Source: JBNKWA01 sp050299555 (GTDB lineage Bacteria; Pseudomonadota; Alphaproteobacteria; Rhodobacterales; Rhodobacteraceae). From it: a DNA stretch of 59,662 nt. Position numbers and translations under genes: made by a program. Positions 31,581-42,152 of this stretch are shown here, one piece after another. Within the stretch, counting starts at the first letter, position 1. Every line of letters starts with the position of its first letter. The DNA lies in assembly GCA_050299555.1 (NCBI GenBank), contig JBNKWA010000035.1:1-59662 (forward strand), given 5' to 3'. Below the pieces are notes generated by a model. The model saw only the letters and a list, made by a program, of their open reading frames with translations, had not been told where the DNA came from and did not search any database.

Positions 31581-32932
31581 TGTGCCCGAACCGGATCCTG
31601 ACCGCGATCGCCCTGCTTGTTGCGATGCTGGCCCTGCCGGCGGCAGCCCAGGACCCCAGCGCCGCCAACCGCGACGCCGACGGGGTGCTGCGGCTGAAGG
31701 TGACCGCGGGGCGGATCGAGCCGATGCCGTTTGCGCTGCCGACCTTCGTTGCCGAGGCTGCCGGCTCGGAGCAGATGGCCGCCGACATTACCCGGGTGAT
31801 CCGCGACGATCTGGTCAACTCGGGACTGTTCGTCGAGGTGCCGCAGGAGGCGCATATCGCCCGGGTCAGCGATTTCAACGCGCCTGTGGGCTTTGCCGAC
31901 TGGATGCCGCTGAACGCCCAGGCGCTGATCACCGGCGCCGCCTCGGTGGGCTCGGACGGGCGGGTGGTGCTGAAGTTTCGCCTGTGGGACATCTTCGCCC
32001 AGCGCGAGCTTGGCCAGGGCCAGCAATTCGCCGGCTCGACCGCCAACTGGCGGCGCATGGCGCACAAGGTGGCCGACCTGATCTATACGCGGCTGACCGG
32101 CGAGCAGGGCTATTTCGACAGCCGCGTGGTCTTCGTCTCGGAGACCGGGCCCAAGAACGCTCGCCAGAAGCAGCTTGCGGTGATGGACCAGGACGGCGCC
32201 AACGTACGGTTCCTGACCTCGGACGGGGCGATCGTGCTGGCGCCGCGCTTTGCGTCCGACAACGAGACCATCATCTACACCAGCTTCGCCACCGGCGTGC
32301 CGCAGGTGAACGTGATGGACACCAACACGCTGGAGACCCGCAGCCTGGGCCAGCTTTCCGGCACCACCTTCGCGCCGCGCTTCGCGCCTGACGGCCGCCG
32401 GGTGGCGCTGTCGCTGTCGGATGGCGCCAACACGGACATCTATGAGATCGACCTGGCCAGCGGCGAGCGCCGGCGGCTGACCGATTCGCCCGCCATCGAT
32501 ACCGCGCCGAGCTACTCGCCGGACGGCAGCCGCATTGTCTTCGAGAGCGACCGCTCGGGCACCCAGCAGCTTTACATCATGAGCGCCGGCGGCGGCGAGG
32601 CGACCCGGATCAGCTTTGGCGACGGGCGCTATGCGACGCCGGTCTGGTCGCCGCGTGGCGACCTGATCGCCTTCACCAAGATCGGCGGCGGACGCTTCGG
32701 GATCGGGGTGATGCGCACCGACGGCTCGGCCGAGAAGCTGCTGACGGCGAGCTTCATCGACGAGGGGCCGACCTGGTCGCCAAACGGGCGGGTCATCATG
32801 TTCTTCCGCGAGACCGCGGGCGAGGCCGGCGCCCCGGCGCTGTATTCGGTGGACATCACCGGGCTGAACCTGCGGCGGGTGCCGACGCCGGCCTTTTCCA
32901 GCGATCCGTCCTGGTCGGGGCTGCTGGAGTGA
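31577..32932 (+). CDS. tolB: Tol-Pal system beta-propeller protein TolB
   Basis: 451 residues with a signal peptide ('LTAIALLVAMLALPAAAQ'). N-terminal alpha/beta domain, then a six-bladed WD40-like beta-propeller with repeats such as 'TTFAPRFAPDGRRVALSLSD', 'IDTAPSYSPDGSRIVFESD' and 'YATPVWSPRGDLIAFTK'. In the periplasm it binds Pal and TolA. The ATG at 31577 overlaps the tolA stop; a second ATG follows at 31580. Confidence 0.96.
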   Translation: MMCPNRILTAIALLVAMLALPAAAQDPSAANRDADGVLRLKVTAGRIEPMPFALPTFVAEAAGSEQMAADITRVIRDDLVNSGLFVEVPQEAHIARVSDFNAPVGFADWMPLNAQALITGAASVGSDGRVVLKFRLWDIFAQRELGQGQQFAGSTANWRRMAHKVADLIYTRLTGEQGYFDSRVVFVSETGPKNARQKQLAVMDQDGANVRFLTSDGAIVLAPRFASDNETIIYTSFATGVPQVNVMDTNTLETRSLGQLSGTTFAPRFAPDGRRVALSLSDGANTDIYEIDLASGERRRLTDSPAIDTAPSYSPDGSRIVFESDRSGTQQLYIMSAGGGEATRISFGDGRYATPVWSPRGDLIAFTKIGGGRFGIGVMRTDGSAEKLLTASFIDEGPTWSPNGRVIMFFRETAGEAGAPALYSVDITGLNLRRVPTPAFSSDPSWSGLLE

Positions 32933-33014
32933 GGGGATTCCCGGCGCCCAAGGTCTGTGCTAGTGTCAACATCAAGCCCTTGAGTGGGTCAAGAACACAA
33001 CAAGAGGTAGAGCA

Positions 33015-33518
33015 ATGAGAAAGTCCATATTGGCCGTCGCCGGCCTTGCCATGCTGGCGGCCTGTTCGTCGGGTGACAATCCGGACGGCCTTTTCGGGCG
33101 CCGCGGCAGCATCGACGGCACCCAGGGTGCCAACGGGCCCATCGACGCCAACACGCTGGAGTACTTCAACCAGGTGATCGGCGATCGGGTCTATTTCGTC
33201 GTCGACCAGTCGACGCTGACCACCGAGGCGATCGCGATCCTGAACCAGCAGGCCGACTGGCTGTTGCAGCACCCGAACCTGCCGGTCACCATCGAGGGCC
33301 ATGCCGACGAGCAGGGCACCCGGGAATACAACATCGCGCTGAGTGCCCGCCGGGCCGCCGCCGTGCGCGACTACATGGTCTCCAAGGGCATCCCGGACAG
33401 CCGGCTGTCGACCATTCCCTATGGCAAGGAGCGGCCGGTCTCGATCTGCTCGGATGAAAGCTGCTGGTCGCTGAACCGGCGGGCGGTGACGGTTGTCAGC
33501 GGCGCCCCGGGGGTCTAG
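33015..33518 (+). CDS. pal: Peptidoglycan-associated lipoprotein Pal
   Basis: 167 residues. Lipobox 'LAMLAAC' (Cys17) directs it to the outer membrane; the OmpA-like domain 'VTIEGHADEQGTREYNIALS' then 'ARRAAAV' carries the Asp and Arg that hold diaminopimelate of peptidoglycan. It anchors the outer membrane and is pulled on by TolA/TolB. 82 bp separate it from tolB, so a separate promoter is possible. Confidence 0.96.
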   Translation: MRKSILAVAGLAMLAACSSGDNPDGLFGRRGSIDGTQGANGPIDANTLEYFNQVIGDRVYFVVDQSTLTTEAIAILNQQADWLLQHPNLPVTIEGHADEQGTREYNIALSARRAAAVRDYMVSKGIPDSRLSTIPYGKERPVSICSDESCWSLNRRAVTVVSGAPGV

Positions 33519-33557
33519 GAGGGCGCCATTCGCGACAGTGTGGAAAGGAGCGTGGCC

Positions 33558-34397
33558 ATGCGTGCGGTTCTGCTTTGCCTGATCTTCCTCATGCCGCCGG
33601 CGGTATGGGCGCAATCGGGGGATGGTGAGGAACTGGGCGCGATCCGGGCCGAACTGGGGGCGCTGAACGCCGAGATCGGCCGGCTGAGGGCCGAGCTGCA
33701 GACGCCGGGCCTGGCCGCCCAGCAGGGCATCGCCAACACCGGGCCACTGCTGCAGCGGCTCGATGCGCTCGAAGCCGCGCAGCGCGAGCTGACCGCCGAG
33801 GTCGAGCAGGTGGAGTTCGCCGTCAGGCAGGTGGTCGAGGACGGCACCCGGCGGATCGGCGACCTGGAGTTCCGGCTGGTGGAGCTGGAGGGCGGCGACG
33901 TCTCGCAGCTCGGCGCCACTCCGCCCCTGGGCGGCGAGCTGAGCCTTGGCGATGGTGGTGCGGTCACCGCACTGCCGGATGCGCAGCCGGGCGGGGGCGT
34001 TCAGCTAGCGGTCAGCGAGCAGGCCGATTTCGACGCCGCCTATGCCGCCTATGAGGCCGGCAGCTATGCCGATGCGGCGGACAAGTTCCAGGCCTTCGTG
34101 ACCAACTATCCCGGCGGGCCGCTGTCGGGCGATGCCGCGTTCTGGCGCGGCGAGGCGCTGGCGGCACAGGGCGACTGGCGCGAGGCGGCGCGCAGCTATC
34201 TGGACAGTTTCTCGGGCGCGCCCCAGGGCGACAAGGCGCCCGAGGCGCTGGTTCGGCTGGGCATCAGCCTTGGCAAGATCGGCCAGACCGAGCAGGCCTG
34301 CCTGACCTTCAACGAGGTGGGCAAGCGGTATCCCTCGGCCGATCCGGCGCTGCTGGACAAGGCGCAGGCCGAGAAGGGCACGCTGGGCTGCGTGTGA
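33558..34397 (+). CDS. ybgF: Tol-Pal system protein YbgF (CpoB)
   Basis: 279 residues. Signal peptide ('VLLCLIFLMPPAVWAQ'), a coiled-coil trimerisation segment ('LGAIRAELGALNAEIGRLRA' and 'RELTAEVEQVEFAVRQVV'), a loop, then a TPR domain ('DFDAAYAAYEAGSYADAADK', 'LVRLGISLGKIGQTEQACLT'). In E. coli the homologue couples Tol activity with PBP1B during division. AAAGGAG at 33544-33550 fixes ATG 33558. It overlaps tilS by 4 bp. Confidence 0.93.
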   Translation: MRAVLLCLIFLMPPAVWAQSGDGEELGAIRAELGALNAEIGRLRAELQTPGLAAQQGIANTGPLLQRLDALEAAQRELTAEVEQVEFAVRQVVEDGTRRIGDLEFRLVELEGGDVSQLGATPPLGGELSLGDGGAVTALPDAQPGGGVQLAVSEQADFDAAYAAYEAGSYADAADKFQAFVTNYPGGPLSGDAAFWRGEALAAQGDWREAARSYLDSFSGAPQGDKAPEALVRLGISLGKIGQTEQACLTFNEVGKRYPSADPALLDKAQAEKGTLGCV

Positions 34398-35674
34398 TCG
34401 CGGTCGCCGCCGGGCCGGCTGACGGCGGCGAGGCCGAGCTTCTGCAACGGATGGCACCGGTGCTGGACGCGGCGCCGGCCGGGCCCCTGGGCGTCGCCGT
34501 CTCGGGCGGCGGCGATTCTGTCGCGCTCTTGTTGCTGATGGACTGCTGGCGGCGGGCGACCGGCCGTGGGCTGGCGGTGGCCACGGTGGATCACGGGCTG
34601 CGGCCGGAGAGTGCCGCCGAGGCGGCCGAAGTGGCGGCGCTGGCGGCGCGGCTGGGGCTTTGCCACGATACCTTGCGGTGGCGGCGGACAGGCGAGGGCG
34701 GCAACCTGCAGGACAGGGCGCGCCAGGCGCGGCGGGCGCTGCTGGCGGAGTGGGCGCGCGGGCGCGGCATCGGTGCGGTGGCGCTGGGCCACACGCTGGA
34801 CGATCAGGCCGAAACGGTGCTGTTGCGGCTGGCGCGGGGGTCGGGGGTCGACGGGCTGGCGGCGATGGCGCCGGTCAGCGAGGGCGCGGGCGTGGTGTGG
34901 CTGCGGCCCCTGCTGGCGGTGCGGCGGGACGGGTTGCGGGACTATCTGGCGGCACGGGGCGAGGGCTGGGCCGAGGACCCGTCGAATGAGGACCAGCGGT
35001 TCGATCGGGTGCGGCTGCGGCGGCTGATGCCGGAACTGGCGGCGCTTGGGCTGACGGCCGAGCGGCTGGCGGGCACGGCGGAGCGGATGGGCACCGCGCG
35101 CGCGGCACTGTCGGCGGCGGTGCTGGACGCGGCGCGGCGGATCGCACGGCCCAGCGAGCTGGGCGAGGTCTATCTCGACCCGGCCGGGCTGGCGGCACTG
35201 CCCGACGAATTGCGGCACCGGCTGCTGGCGGCCTCGCTGATGTGGGTGGCCCGCGAGGCGTACCGGCCGCGCCTTGCGATGCTGGCCGAACTGGATGCCG
35301 ACGTCGCCGCCGGCCTTTCCGGGGGTGGGCGAACGCTTCACGGTTGCGTCATCCGCGCCGAAGGCGGTGCCCTGGCCATTCGTCGCGAGCCGGCCCGGGT
35401 GGAGGGCGAGCGCCCCGCGGGCGGGCTGTGGGACCGGCGCTGGGTGACCCCGGCGGAACCGGGCCTGACGGTGCGGGCGCTGGGCGCCGACGGCCTTGCT
35501 GCCTTGCCGGGCTGGCGCGCTCTCGGCTTGCCGAGGGAGGCACTTTTGACTACACCGGCGCTCTGTCGGGACGGCCGGATCGTCGGACACGCCCGGCTGA
35601 TGCCCGAGGACGGCCCGAAACCGGTGCTTGACGGTGGCGCGGAGGGCTTTTTTGCCGCGTTCATCCGGCGTTGA
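34394..35674 (+). CDS. tilS: tRNA(Ile)-lysidine synthase
   Basis: 426 residues from GTG 34394, which overlaps the ybgF stop. PP-loop 'GVAVSGGGDSVALLLL' (residues 37-42), 'VATVDHGLRPESAAEA', 'GALGHTLDDQAET'-like 'VALGHTLDDQAETVLLRL' and 'EDPSNEDQRFDRVRLR' are family motifs. It converts C34 of tRNA-Ile(CAU) to lysidine, needed to read AUA. C-terminal substrate domain is shorter than in E. coli, as usual in this lineage. Confidence 0.94.
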   Translation: MIAVAAGPADGGEAELLQRMAPVLDAAPAGPLGVAVSGGGDSVALLLLMDCWRRATGRGLAVATVDHGLRPESAAEAAEVAALAARLGLCHDTLRWRRTGEGGNLQDRARQARRALLAEWARGRGIGAVALGHTLDDQAETVLLRLARGSGVDGLAAMAPVSEGAGVVWLRPLLAVRRDGLRDYLAARGEGWAEDPSNEDQRFDRVRLRRLMPELAALGLTAERLAGTAERMGTARAALSAAVLDAARRIARPSELGEVYLDPAGLAALPDELRHRLLAASLMWVAREAYRPRLAMLAELDADVAAGLSGGGRTLHGCVIRAEGGALAIRREPARVEGERPAGGLWDRRWVTPAEPGLTVRALGADGLAALPGWRALGLPREALLTTPALCRDGRIVGHARLMPEDGPKPVLDGGAEGFFAAFIRR

Positions 35675-35698
35675 AAGACCGGCAACAGGGTTTATGTT
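35671..35698 (+). promoter_or_regulatory. Predicted promoter for ftsH
   Basis: ttgaaa (35671-35676), 16 bp, tatgtt (35693-35698). The -35 overlaps the tilS stop codon. It would give ftsH a leader of about 45 nt. I found no clear heat-shock sigma box. Confidence 0.5.
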
Positions 35699-35751
35699 AG
35701 AGTGTCAGATGGCAGCCGCCAGGATGCCATGATATAGCGGAGAGCGCCCCC

Positions 35752-37680
<1,929 letters not shown>

Positions 37681-37730
37681 CGCCGGACCGCCCCGGCCGG
37701 GGCCCCTGGCGGCCTTGAAGCGAATTTGAA

Positions 37731-37760
37731 CCCCGCGCCCGCCGGCGCGGGGTTTTTTCT
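37731..37760 (+). terminator. Rho-independent terminator after ftsH
   Basis: 9-bp perfect stem ccccgcgcc / ggcgcgggg with a cgcc loop (37731-37752), then tttttt. It closes the tol-tilS-ftsH block. Confidence 0.92.
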
Positions 37761-37845
37761 TCGGCAGCGCTGCGGAGGCCGTGCCTGGGTGCGTCCGTCT
37801 GACCGCGCTGTCGCCCAAGGTCCGGCAGCGGTCGGAAATATCCGG

Positions 37846-37874
37846 TTGCGGGCGCTGGGCTCGGTGCCTATTGC
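37846..37874 (+). promoter_or_regulatory. Possible promoter for fhs
   Basis: ttgcgg (37846-37851), 17 bp, tattgc (37869-37874), about 50 bp before fhs and after the ftsH terminator. Confidence 0.35.
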
Positions 37875-37925
37875 GCGTGGCAGCTGGTCAGCCGCCCGCG
37901 ACACATAACCGGAGAGCTTGCCGTC

Positions 37926-39602
37926 ATGGCCCACAAGTCCGATATCGAGATCGCCCGTGCGGCAAAAAAGAAGCCCATCACCGAGGTGGGCGCCGCGCTT
38001 GGCATCCCGTCCGAGCACCTGCTGCCCTTCGGCCACGACAAGGCCAAGATCTCGGCCGAGTTCATCGCCGCGCAGAAGGACCGGCCGGACGGCAAGCTGA
38101 TCCTGGTGACGGCGGTCAACCCGACGCCGGCGGGCGAGGGCAAGACCACGACGACCGTGGGGTTGGGCGATGGGCTGAATGCCATCGGCAAGAAGACGGC
38201 GATCTGCCTGCGCGAGCCGTCGCTTGGCCCCTGCTTCGGCATGAAGGGCGGCGCCGCCGGTGGCGGCTATGCCCAGGTGGTGCCGATGGAGGACATCAAC
38301 CTGCACTTCACCGGCGATTTCCACGCCATCACCAGCGCCCACAACCTGCTGTCGGCGATGATCGACAACCATATCTACTGGGGCAATGCGCTGGATATCG
38401 ACCCCCGGCGGGTGACCTGGCGGCGGGTGCTGGACATGAACGACCGGGCGCTGCGCGATGTGGTCACCTCGCTTGGCGGTGTCGCCAACGGCTTTCCGCG
38501 CCAGACCGGCTTCGACATCACCGTCGCCTCGGAGATCATGGCGATCCTGTGCCTGGCGGCCGACCTCGACGACCTCAAGGAGCGCCTGGGGCGGATCATC
38601 ATCGGCTATCGCCGCGACCGGACGGCGGTCTATGCCCGCGACATCAAGGCCGACGGCGCGATGACCGTGCTTCTGGCCCAGGCCATGCAGCCCAACCTGG
38701 TGCAGACGCTGGAGAACAACCCCGCCTTCGTCCATGGCGGCCCGTTTGCCAACATCGCCCATGGCTGCAACTCGGTGGCGGCCACCAGGACGGCGCTGAA
38801 GCTTGCCGACTATGTGGTGACCGAGGCCGGGTTTGGCGCCGATCTCGGGGCCGAGAAGTTCTTCGACATCAAGTGCCGCAAGGCCGGCCTGAAGCCGGCG
38901 GCGGCGGTGATCGTCGCCACGGTCCGGGCGATGAAGATGAATGGCGGCGTGGCGCGCGGCGATCTCGGCGCCGAGAATGTCGCGGCGGTGAAGAAGGGCT
39001 GTGCCAATCTCGGCCGGCACGTGGCCAACGTGAAGGGTTTCGGGGTGCCGGTGGTGGTGGCGATCAACCACTTCGTCAGCGATACCGAGGCTGAAATCGC
39101 GGCGCTGCGGGACTATGTCGCGGGCCATGGCTCGGAGGCGATCGTCTGCCGGCACTGGGCGGATGGCTCGAAAGGTGCGGTGGAACTGGCCGAGCGGGTG
39201 GCCGAACTGGCCGATTCCGGCGTGGCGGCCTTCTCGCCGCTTTACGAGGACGAAATGAGCCTGTTCGACAAGATCGACACCATCGCCAAGCGCATCTACC
39301 ACGCCGACGAGGCGCTGGCGAACCAGACCGTGCGCGACCAGCTGCGGGCCTGGGAGGCGGACGGCTATGGCGACCTTCCGGTGTGCATGGCCAAGACCCA
39401 GTATTCGTTCTCGACCGACCCGAACCTGCGTGGCGCGCCCACCGGGCATTCGGTGCCGGTGCGCGAGGTGCGGCTGGCGGCCGGGGCCGGCTTTGTGGTG
39501 GCCATCTGCGGCGACATCATGACCATGCCGGGACTGCCGCGGGTCCCCTCGGCCGAGGCCATCGGCATGAACGCCGAGGGCGAGATCGAGGGGCTGTTCT
39601 GA
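37926..39602 (+). CDS. fhs: Formate--tetrahydrofolate ligase
   Basis: 558 residues, the standard length. 'VTAVNPTPAGEGKTTTTVGL' (P-loop around residues 67-76), 'REPSLGPCFGMKGGAAGGGY', 'TGDFHAITSAHNLLSAMIDN' and 'FVHGGPFANIAHGCNS' are family hallmarks. It makes 10-formyl-THF from formate, THF and ATP in the cytosol. GGAGAG precedes the ATG. Paired with folD 206 bp downstream, giving interconversion of formate and methylene-THF. Confidence 0.97.
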   Translation: MAHKSDIEIARAAKKKPITEVGAALGIPSEHLLPFGHDKAKISAEFIAAQKDRPDGKLILVTAVNPTPAGEGKTTTTVGLGDGLNAIGKKTAICLREPSLGPCFGMKGGAAGGGYAQVVPMEDINLHFTGDFHAITSAHNLLSAMIDNHIYWGNALDIDPRRVTWRRVLDMNDRALRDVVTSLGGVANGFPRQTGFDITVASEIMAILCLAADLDDLKERLGRIIIGYRRDRTAVYARDIKADGAMTVLLAQAMQPNLVQTLENNPAFVHGGPFANIAHGCNSVAATRTALKLADYVVTEAGFGADLGAEKFFDIKCRKAGLKPAAAVIVATVRAMKMNGGVARGDLGAENVAAVKKGCANLGRHVANVKGFGVPVVVAINHFVSDTEAEIAALRDYVAGHGSEAIVCRHWADGSKGAVELAERVAELADSGVAAFSPLYEDEMSLFDKIDTIAKRIYHADEALANQTVRDQLRAWEADGYGDLPVCMAKTQYSFSTDPNLRGAPTGHSVPVREVRLAAGAGFVVAICGDIMTMPGLPRVPSAEAIGMNAEGEIEGLF

Positions 39603-39611
39603 AGCGAAACC

Positions 39612-39782
39612 GGGTCGGACCGAGACGGTCCGATCCCGGCATTTCGCTGAAGTTGTCGAGTTCCGGCCGGGCCCTCGAGAGGGTTCCGGTCCGGGAGTGG
39701 CGGTCCGTCTGGGCCGATCTTGAGGAAGGGCGGCGGCCCTCGGGGGCATCGAACCCCCTCGGGCCGCGCGGGCTTCGCCCGC
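39612..39782. repeat. Three hairpins in the fhs-folD gap
   Basis: Hairpin 1: tcggaccg / cggtccga, loop aga (39615-39633). Hairpin 2: gcggccc and ggggg paired with ccccc and gggccgc, with a symmetric tc/tc internal loop (39733-39767). Hairpin 3: gcgggc / gcccgc, loop ttc (39768-39782). None has a T-run. They may tune read-through from fhs into folD, or be REP-like elements. Confidence 0.6.
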
Positions 39783-39808
39783 AGGCGCAGGTGTAGAGGT
39801 GAGGCGGG

Positions 39809-40699
39809 ATGACGGCCGAGATCATCGACGGCAAGGCCTTCGCGGCCACGGTACGCGGCGAGGTGGCGACCAGGGTCGCGGACCTCAAGAGCCGGGGGAT
39901 CACCCCCGGCCTTGCGGTAGTTCTGGTGGGCGAGGACCCGGCGAGCCAGGTCTATGTGCGCAACAAGGGCCGGCAGACCCTCGAGGTCGGCATGGCGAGC
40001 TTCGAGCACAAGCTGCCGGCCGACGTGGCCGAGGCCGATCTCTATGCGCTGATCGACCGGCTGAACGCCGATCCGGCGGTCCACGGGATCCTGGTGCAGT
40101 TTCCGGTGCCGGCGCATCTTGACGAGCGGGCGATCGTCGCGCGCATCGACCCGGCCAAGGATGTCGACGGGCTGCACGTCGCCAATGCCGGACTGCTGGC
40201 GACCGGGCAGCGGGCGATGGTGTCCTGCACCCCGCTGGGCTGCCTGATGCTGCTGCGCCACCATCTGGGCAGCCTGTCGGGGCTGGACGCGGTGGTTGTG
40301 GGCCGCTCGAACCTGGTGGGTAAGCCGATGGCGCAACTCCTGATCCGGGAAAGCTGCACTGTCACGGTCGCCCATTCGCGGACCCGCGACCTGCCGGCGG
40401 TGGTGGGGCGGGCCGATATCGTGGTGGCCGCGGTCGGCCGGCCGAAGATGATCCTCGGCGACTGGATCAAGCCCGGCGCCACGGTGATCGATGTCGGCAT
40501 CAATCGCACACCCGTCGAGGGCGGCAAGGACCGGCTGGTGGGGGATGTGGACTTTGCCGCCGCCAGCGCGGTCGCCGGCGCGATCACGCCGGTGCCGGGC
40601 GGTGTCGGGCCGATGACCATCGCCTGCCTGCTGGCCAACACGCTGACCGCCTGCTGCCGGGTGAACGGGTTGCCCGAGCCCGAGGGGCTGACCGCCTGA
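39809..40699 (+). CDS. folD: Methylene-THF dehydrogenase / methenyl-THF cyclohydrolase
   Basis: 296 residues. 'ASQVYVRNKGR' includes the catalytic Tyr49-x-x-x-Lys53, 'GILVQFPVPAHLDERAIVAR', 'KDVDGLHVANAG', the NADP-binding 'VVVGRSNLVGKPMAQLL' and the end motif 'TPVPGGVGPMTIACLLANT' are all present. Bifunctional cytosolic enzyme of one-carbon metabolism. Confidence 0.97.
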   Translation: MTAEIIDGKAFAATVRGEVATRVADLKSRGITPGLAVVLVGEDPASQVYVRNKGRQTLEVGMASFEHKLPADVAEADLYALIDRLNADPAVHGILVQFPVPAHLDERAIVARIDPAKDVDGLHVANAGLLATGQRAMVSCTPLGCLMLLRHHLGSLSGLDAVVVGRSNLVGKPMAQLLIRESCTVTVAHSRTRDLPAVVGRADIVVAAVGRPKMILGDWIKPGATVIDVGINRTPVEGGKDRLVGDVDFAAASAVAGAITPVPGGVGPMTIACLLANTLTACCRVNGLPEPEGLTA

Positions 40700-40708
40700 T
40701 CCCTCGGT

Positions 40709-40728
40709 GCCGCGCCTGCCGGCGCGGC
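40709..40728 (+). terminator. Hairpin after folD
   Basis: 8-bp stem gccgcgcc / ggcgcggc with a 4-nt loop, 9 nt past the stop; no T-run. Convergent with the SRPBCC gene. Confidence 0.45.
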
Positions 40729-40805
40729 AAGACCCTGGAGCGGCGCTTCGGCCATCCGGCCTGCGCGCCGCGCGCGGGTGCCCGTTGCAGCGGTGCGTGC
40801 CGCGG

Positions 40806-41291
40806 TCAGGGCGCCGCGGCCTGGGGCTGGGCGAGGACCGCGTCGAGCTGGGCGTAGCTGTATTCCATGCCGTCGGCCATGCCGGTGGCCAGCATCGCCT
40901 CGCGGGTGGCGGCGTCGGGGAGCGTCATGGTCATCACCATCAGCGTGCCGCCGTTGCCGTCGTCGTTGAACAGGGTCTCGACGCGGTTGTCGGGCGTCGG
41001 GTCCGGCAGGTACATGCGCTCGACATGCAGGATGCGGTGCGGGGGCTCTCGTTCGAGGAACTCGCCGGTCAGGTGGAATTGCGCGCCCTCGGGCCCCGAC
41101 CAGTCGTAGCGGAAGCTTCCGTCGTCGTTGATGTCGCAGCGCGACAGGGTCCAGCCTTCATAGCCGGTCAGCCACTGGCGCAAGAGCTCGGGCTCGGTAT
41201 GGGCGCGGTACAGCGTCCTGGGTGGTGCGGCGAAGCGGCGGCGCACGATGGCCCGGTTGTCGCCGTCGAGTTCGAGCGTAAGTGCGGTCAT
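40806..41291 (-). CDS. SRPBCC (AHSA1-type) domain protein
   Basis: 161 residues with the START/AHSA1 fold: 'IVRRRFAAPPRTLYRAHTEP', 'LLRQWLTGYEGWTLSRCDIN', 'GGTLMVMTMTLPDAATREAM' and final helix 'GMADGMEYSYAQLDAVLAQ'. Binds a small hydrophobic ligand or acts on a toxic compound; ligand unknown. It overlaps the ArsR-type regulator by 4 bp, a very common pairing, and is surely regulated by it. Confidence 0.87.
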   Translation of the reverse strand: MTALTLELDGDNRAIVRRRFAAPPRTLYRAHTEPELLRQWLTGYEGWTLSRCDINDDGSFRYDWSGPEGAQFHLTGEFLEREPPHRILHVERMYLPDPTPDNRVETLFNDDGNGGTLMVMTMTLPDAATREAMLATGMADGMEYSYAQLDAVLAQPQAAAP

Positions 41292-41626
41292 GTGTCGTCT
41301 CCCTCTGGTGCTGGTTCGAGCCGGGTCAACAGGGCGTCGAGCCGGGAATAGTTCGCCTCAAGTCCCCTGCGCAGCATGGCCAGCCAGTCCTCGAGCGCAT
41401 CGAGGCTGCCGGGCGCCAGCCGGCAGGGCCGGCGGCTGCCATCGACCCGGCGCAGGATCAGCCCCGCCTCCTCCAGCACCTTGATGTGCCGTGACACGGC
41501 GGGCTGGGTCATGGCGAAGGGCGCCGCCAGCTCCAGCACCGTCGCCTCGCCTTCGGCCAGCCGCGCGAGGATCGCCCGGCGGGTCGGGTCGGCAAGGGCG
41601 GCGAAGGTCGCGTCGAGCGTGGGCAT
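41288..41626 (-). CDS. ArsR/SmtB-family winged-helix repressor
   Basis: 112 residues: 'LADPTRRAILARLAEGEATV' and the recognition helix 'FAMTQPAVSRHIKVLEEAGL' then the wing 'ILRRVDGSRRPCRLAP'. No metal-binding CxC motif in the DNA-binding helix, so it senses something other than metals or uses the SRPBCC partner. It probably binds the palindrome directly upstream and represses its own two-gene operon. Confidence 0.9.
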   Translation of the reverse strand: MPTLDATFAALADPTRRAILARLAEGEATVLELAAPFAMTQPAVSRHIKVLEEAGLILRRVDGSRRPCRLAPGSLDALEDWLAMLRRGLEANYSRLDALLTRLEPAPEGDDT

Positions 41627-41638
41627 GTGACTCTCAAG

Positions 41639-41662
41639 TTATATAATTGCATGATTATATAA
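41639..41662 (-). promoter_or_regulatory. Operator palindrome upstream of the ArsR-type gene
   Basis: ttatataat / attatataa, a perfect 9-bp inverted repeat around a 6-bp centre (tgcatg), 12 bp upstream of the regulator start. AT-rich dyads of this size are typical ArsR-family operators and it also supplies the AT-rich promoter core. Confidence 0.75.
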
Positions 41663-41717
41663 ACGTTGGAGGATGTCAATCCGGGCACGTGCGCGGATGC
41701 CCTGTCAGGTCGGCGTG

Positions 41718-42152
41718 TCAGCTTCGTGGTTCGATGACCAGCATGGTGCCGAGCATGGTGGCGACATGGATTCGCGAACCCGCCGCCTCGGCAAAGACCT
41801 CGCTGGCCACGGTCATGATCCGTTTGCCGGCGCGCAGGACCCGGCCCTCGGCCAGGAGCCGGATGCCCTCGGCCGGGGTCATGAGGTTGATCTTCATCTC
41901 GACTGTCAGCACCCCGGCGCCGGCGGGCACCAGGGTCATGGCCGAGAACCCGGCGGCGCTGTCACCGATGGTCCAGCCGAGTCCGGCATGGGCATAGCCG
42001 TGCTGCTGGGTCGTCGCCGCCCGGATCGGCGCGGCGATGACAACCGAGCCCGGCGTCACCGTCACCAGCTCGGCCTTCAGCGTGTGCATCATGCCCTGGG
42101 CCGCGAAGCTGTCGCGGACCGGCGCCTCCCAGTCGGGATGGGCGGGCGTCAT
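41718..42152 (-). CDS. PaaI-type hotdog thioesterase
   Basis: 144 residues, hotdog fold: 'IRAATTQQHGYAHAGLGWTI' with the 'HGYAHAG' loop, 'GDSAAGFSAMTLVPAGAGVL', 'VEMKINLMTPAEGIRL'. It would hydrolyse acyl-CoA (aryl-acyl or short-chain). Start codon shares one base with the pdeM stop (TGATG), so it is translated after pdeM. Confidence 0.86.
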   Translation of the reverse strand: MTPAHPDWEAPVRDSFAAQGMMHTLKAELVTVTPGSVVIAAPIRAATTQQHGYAHAGLGWTIGDSAAGFSAMTLVPAGAGVLTVEMKINLMTPAEGIRLLAEGRVLRAGKRIMTVASEVFAEAAGSRIHVATMLGTMLVIEPRS

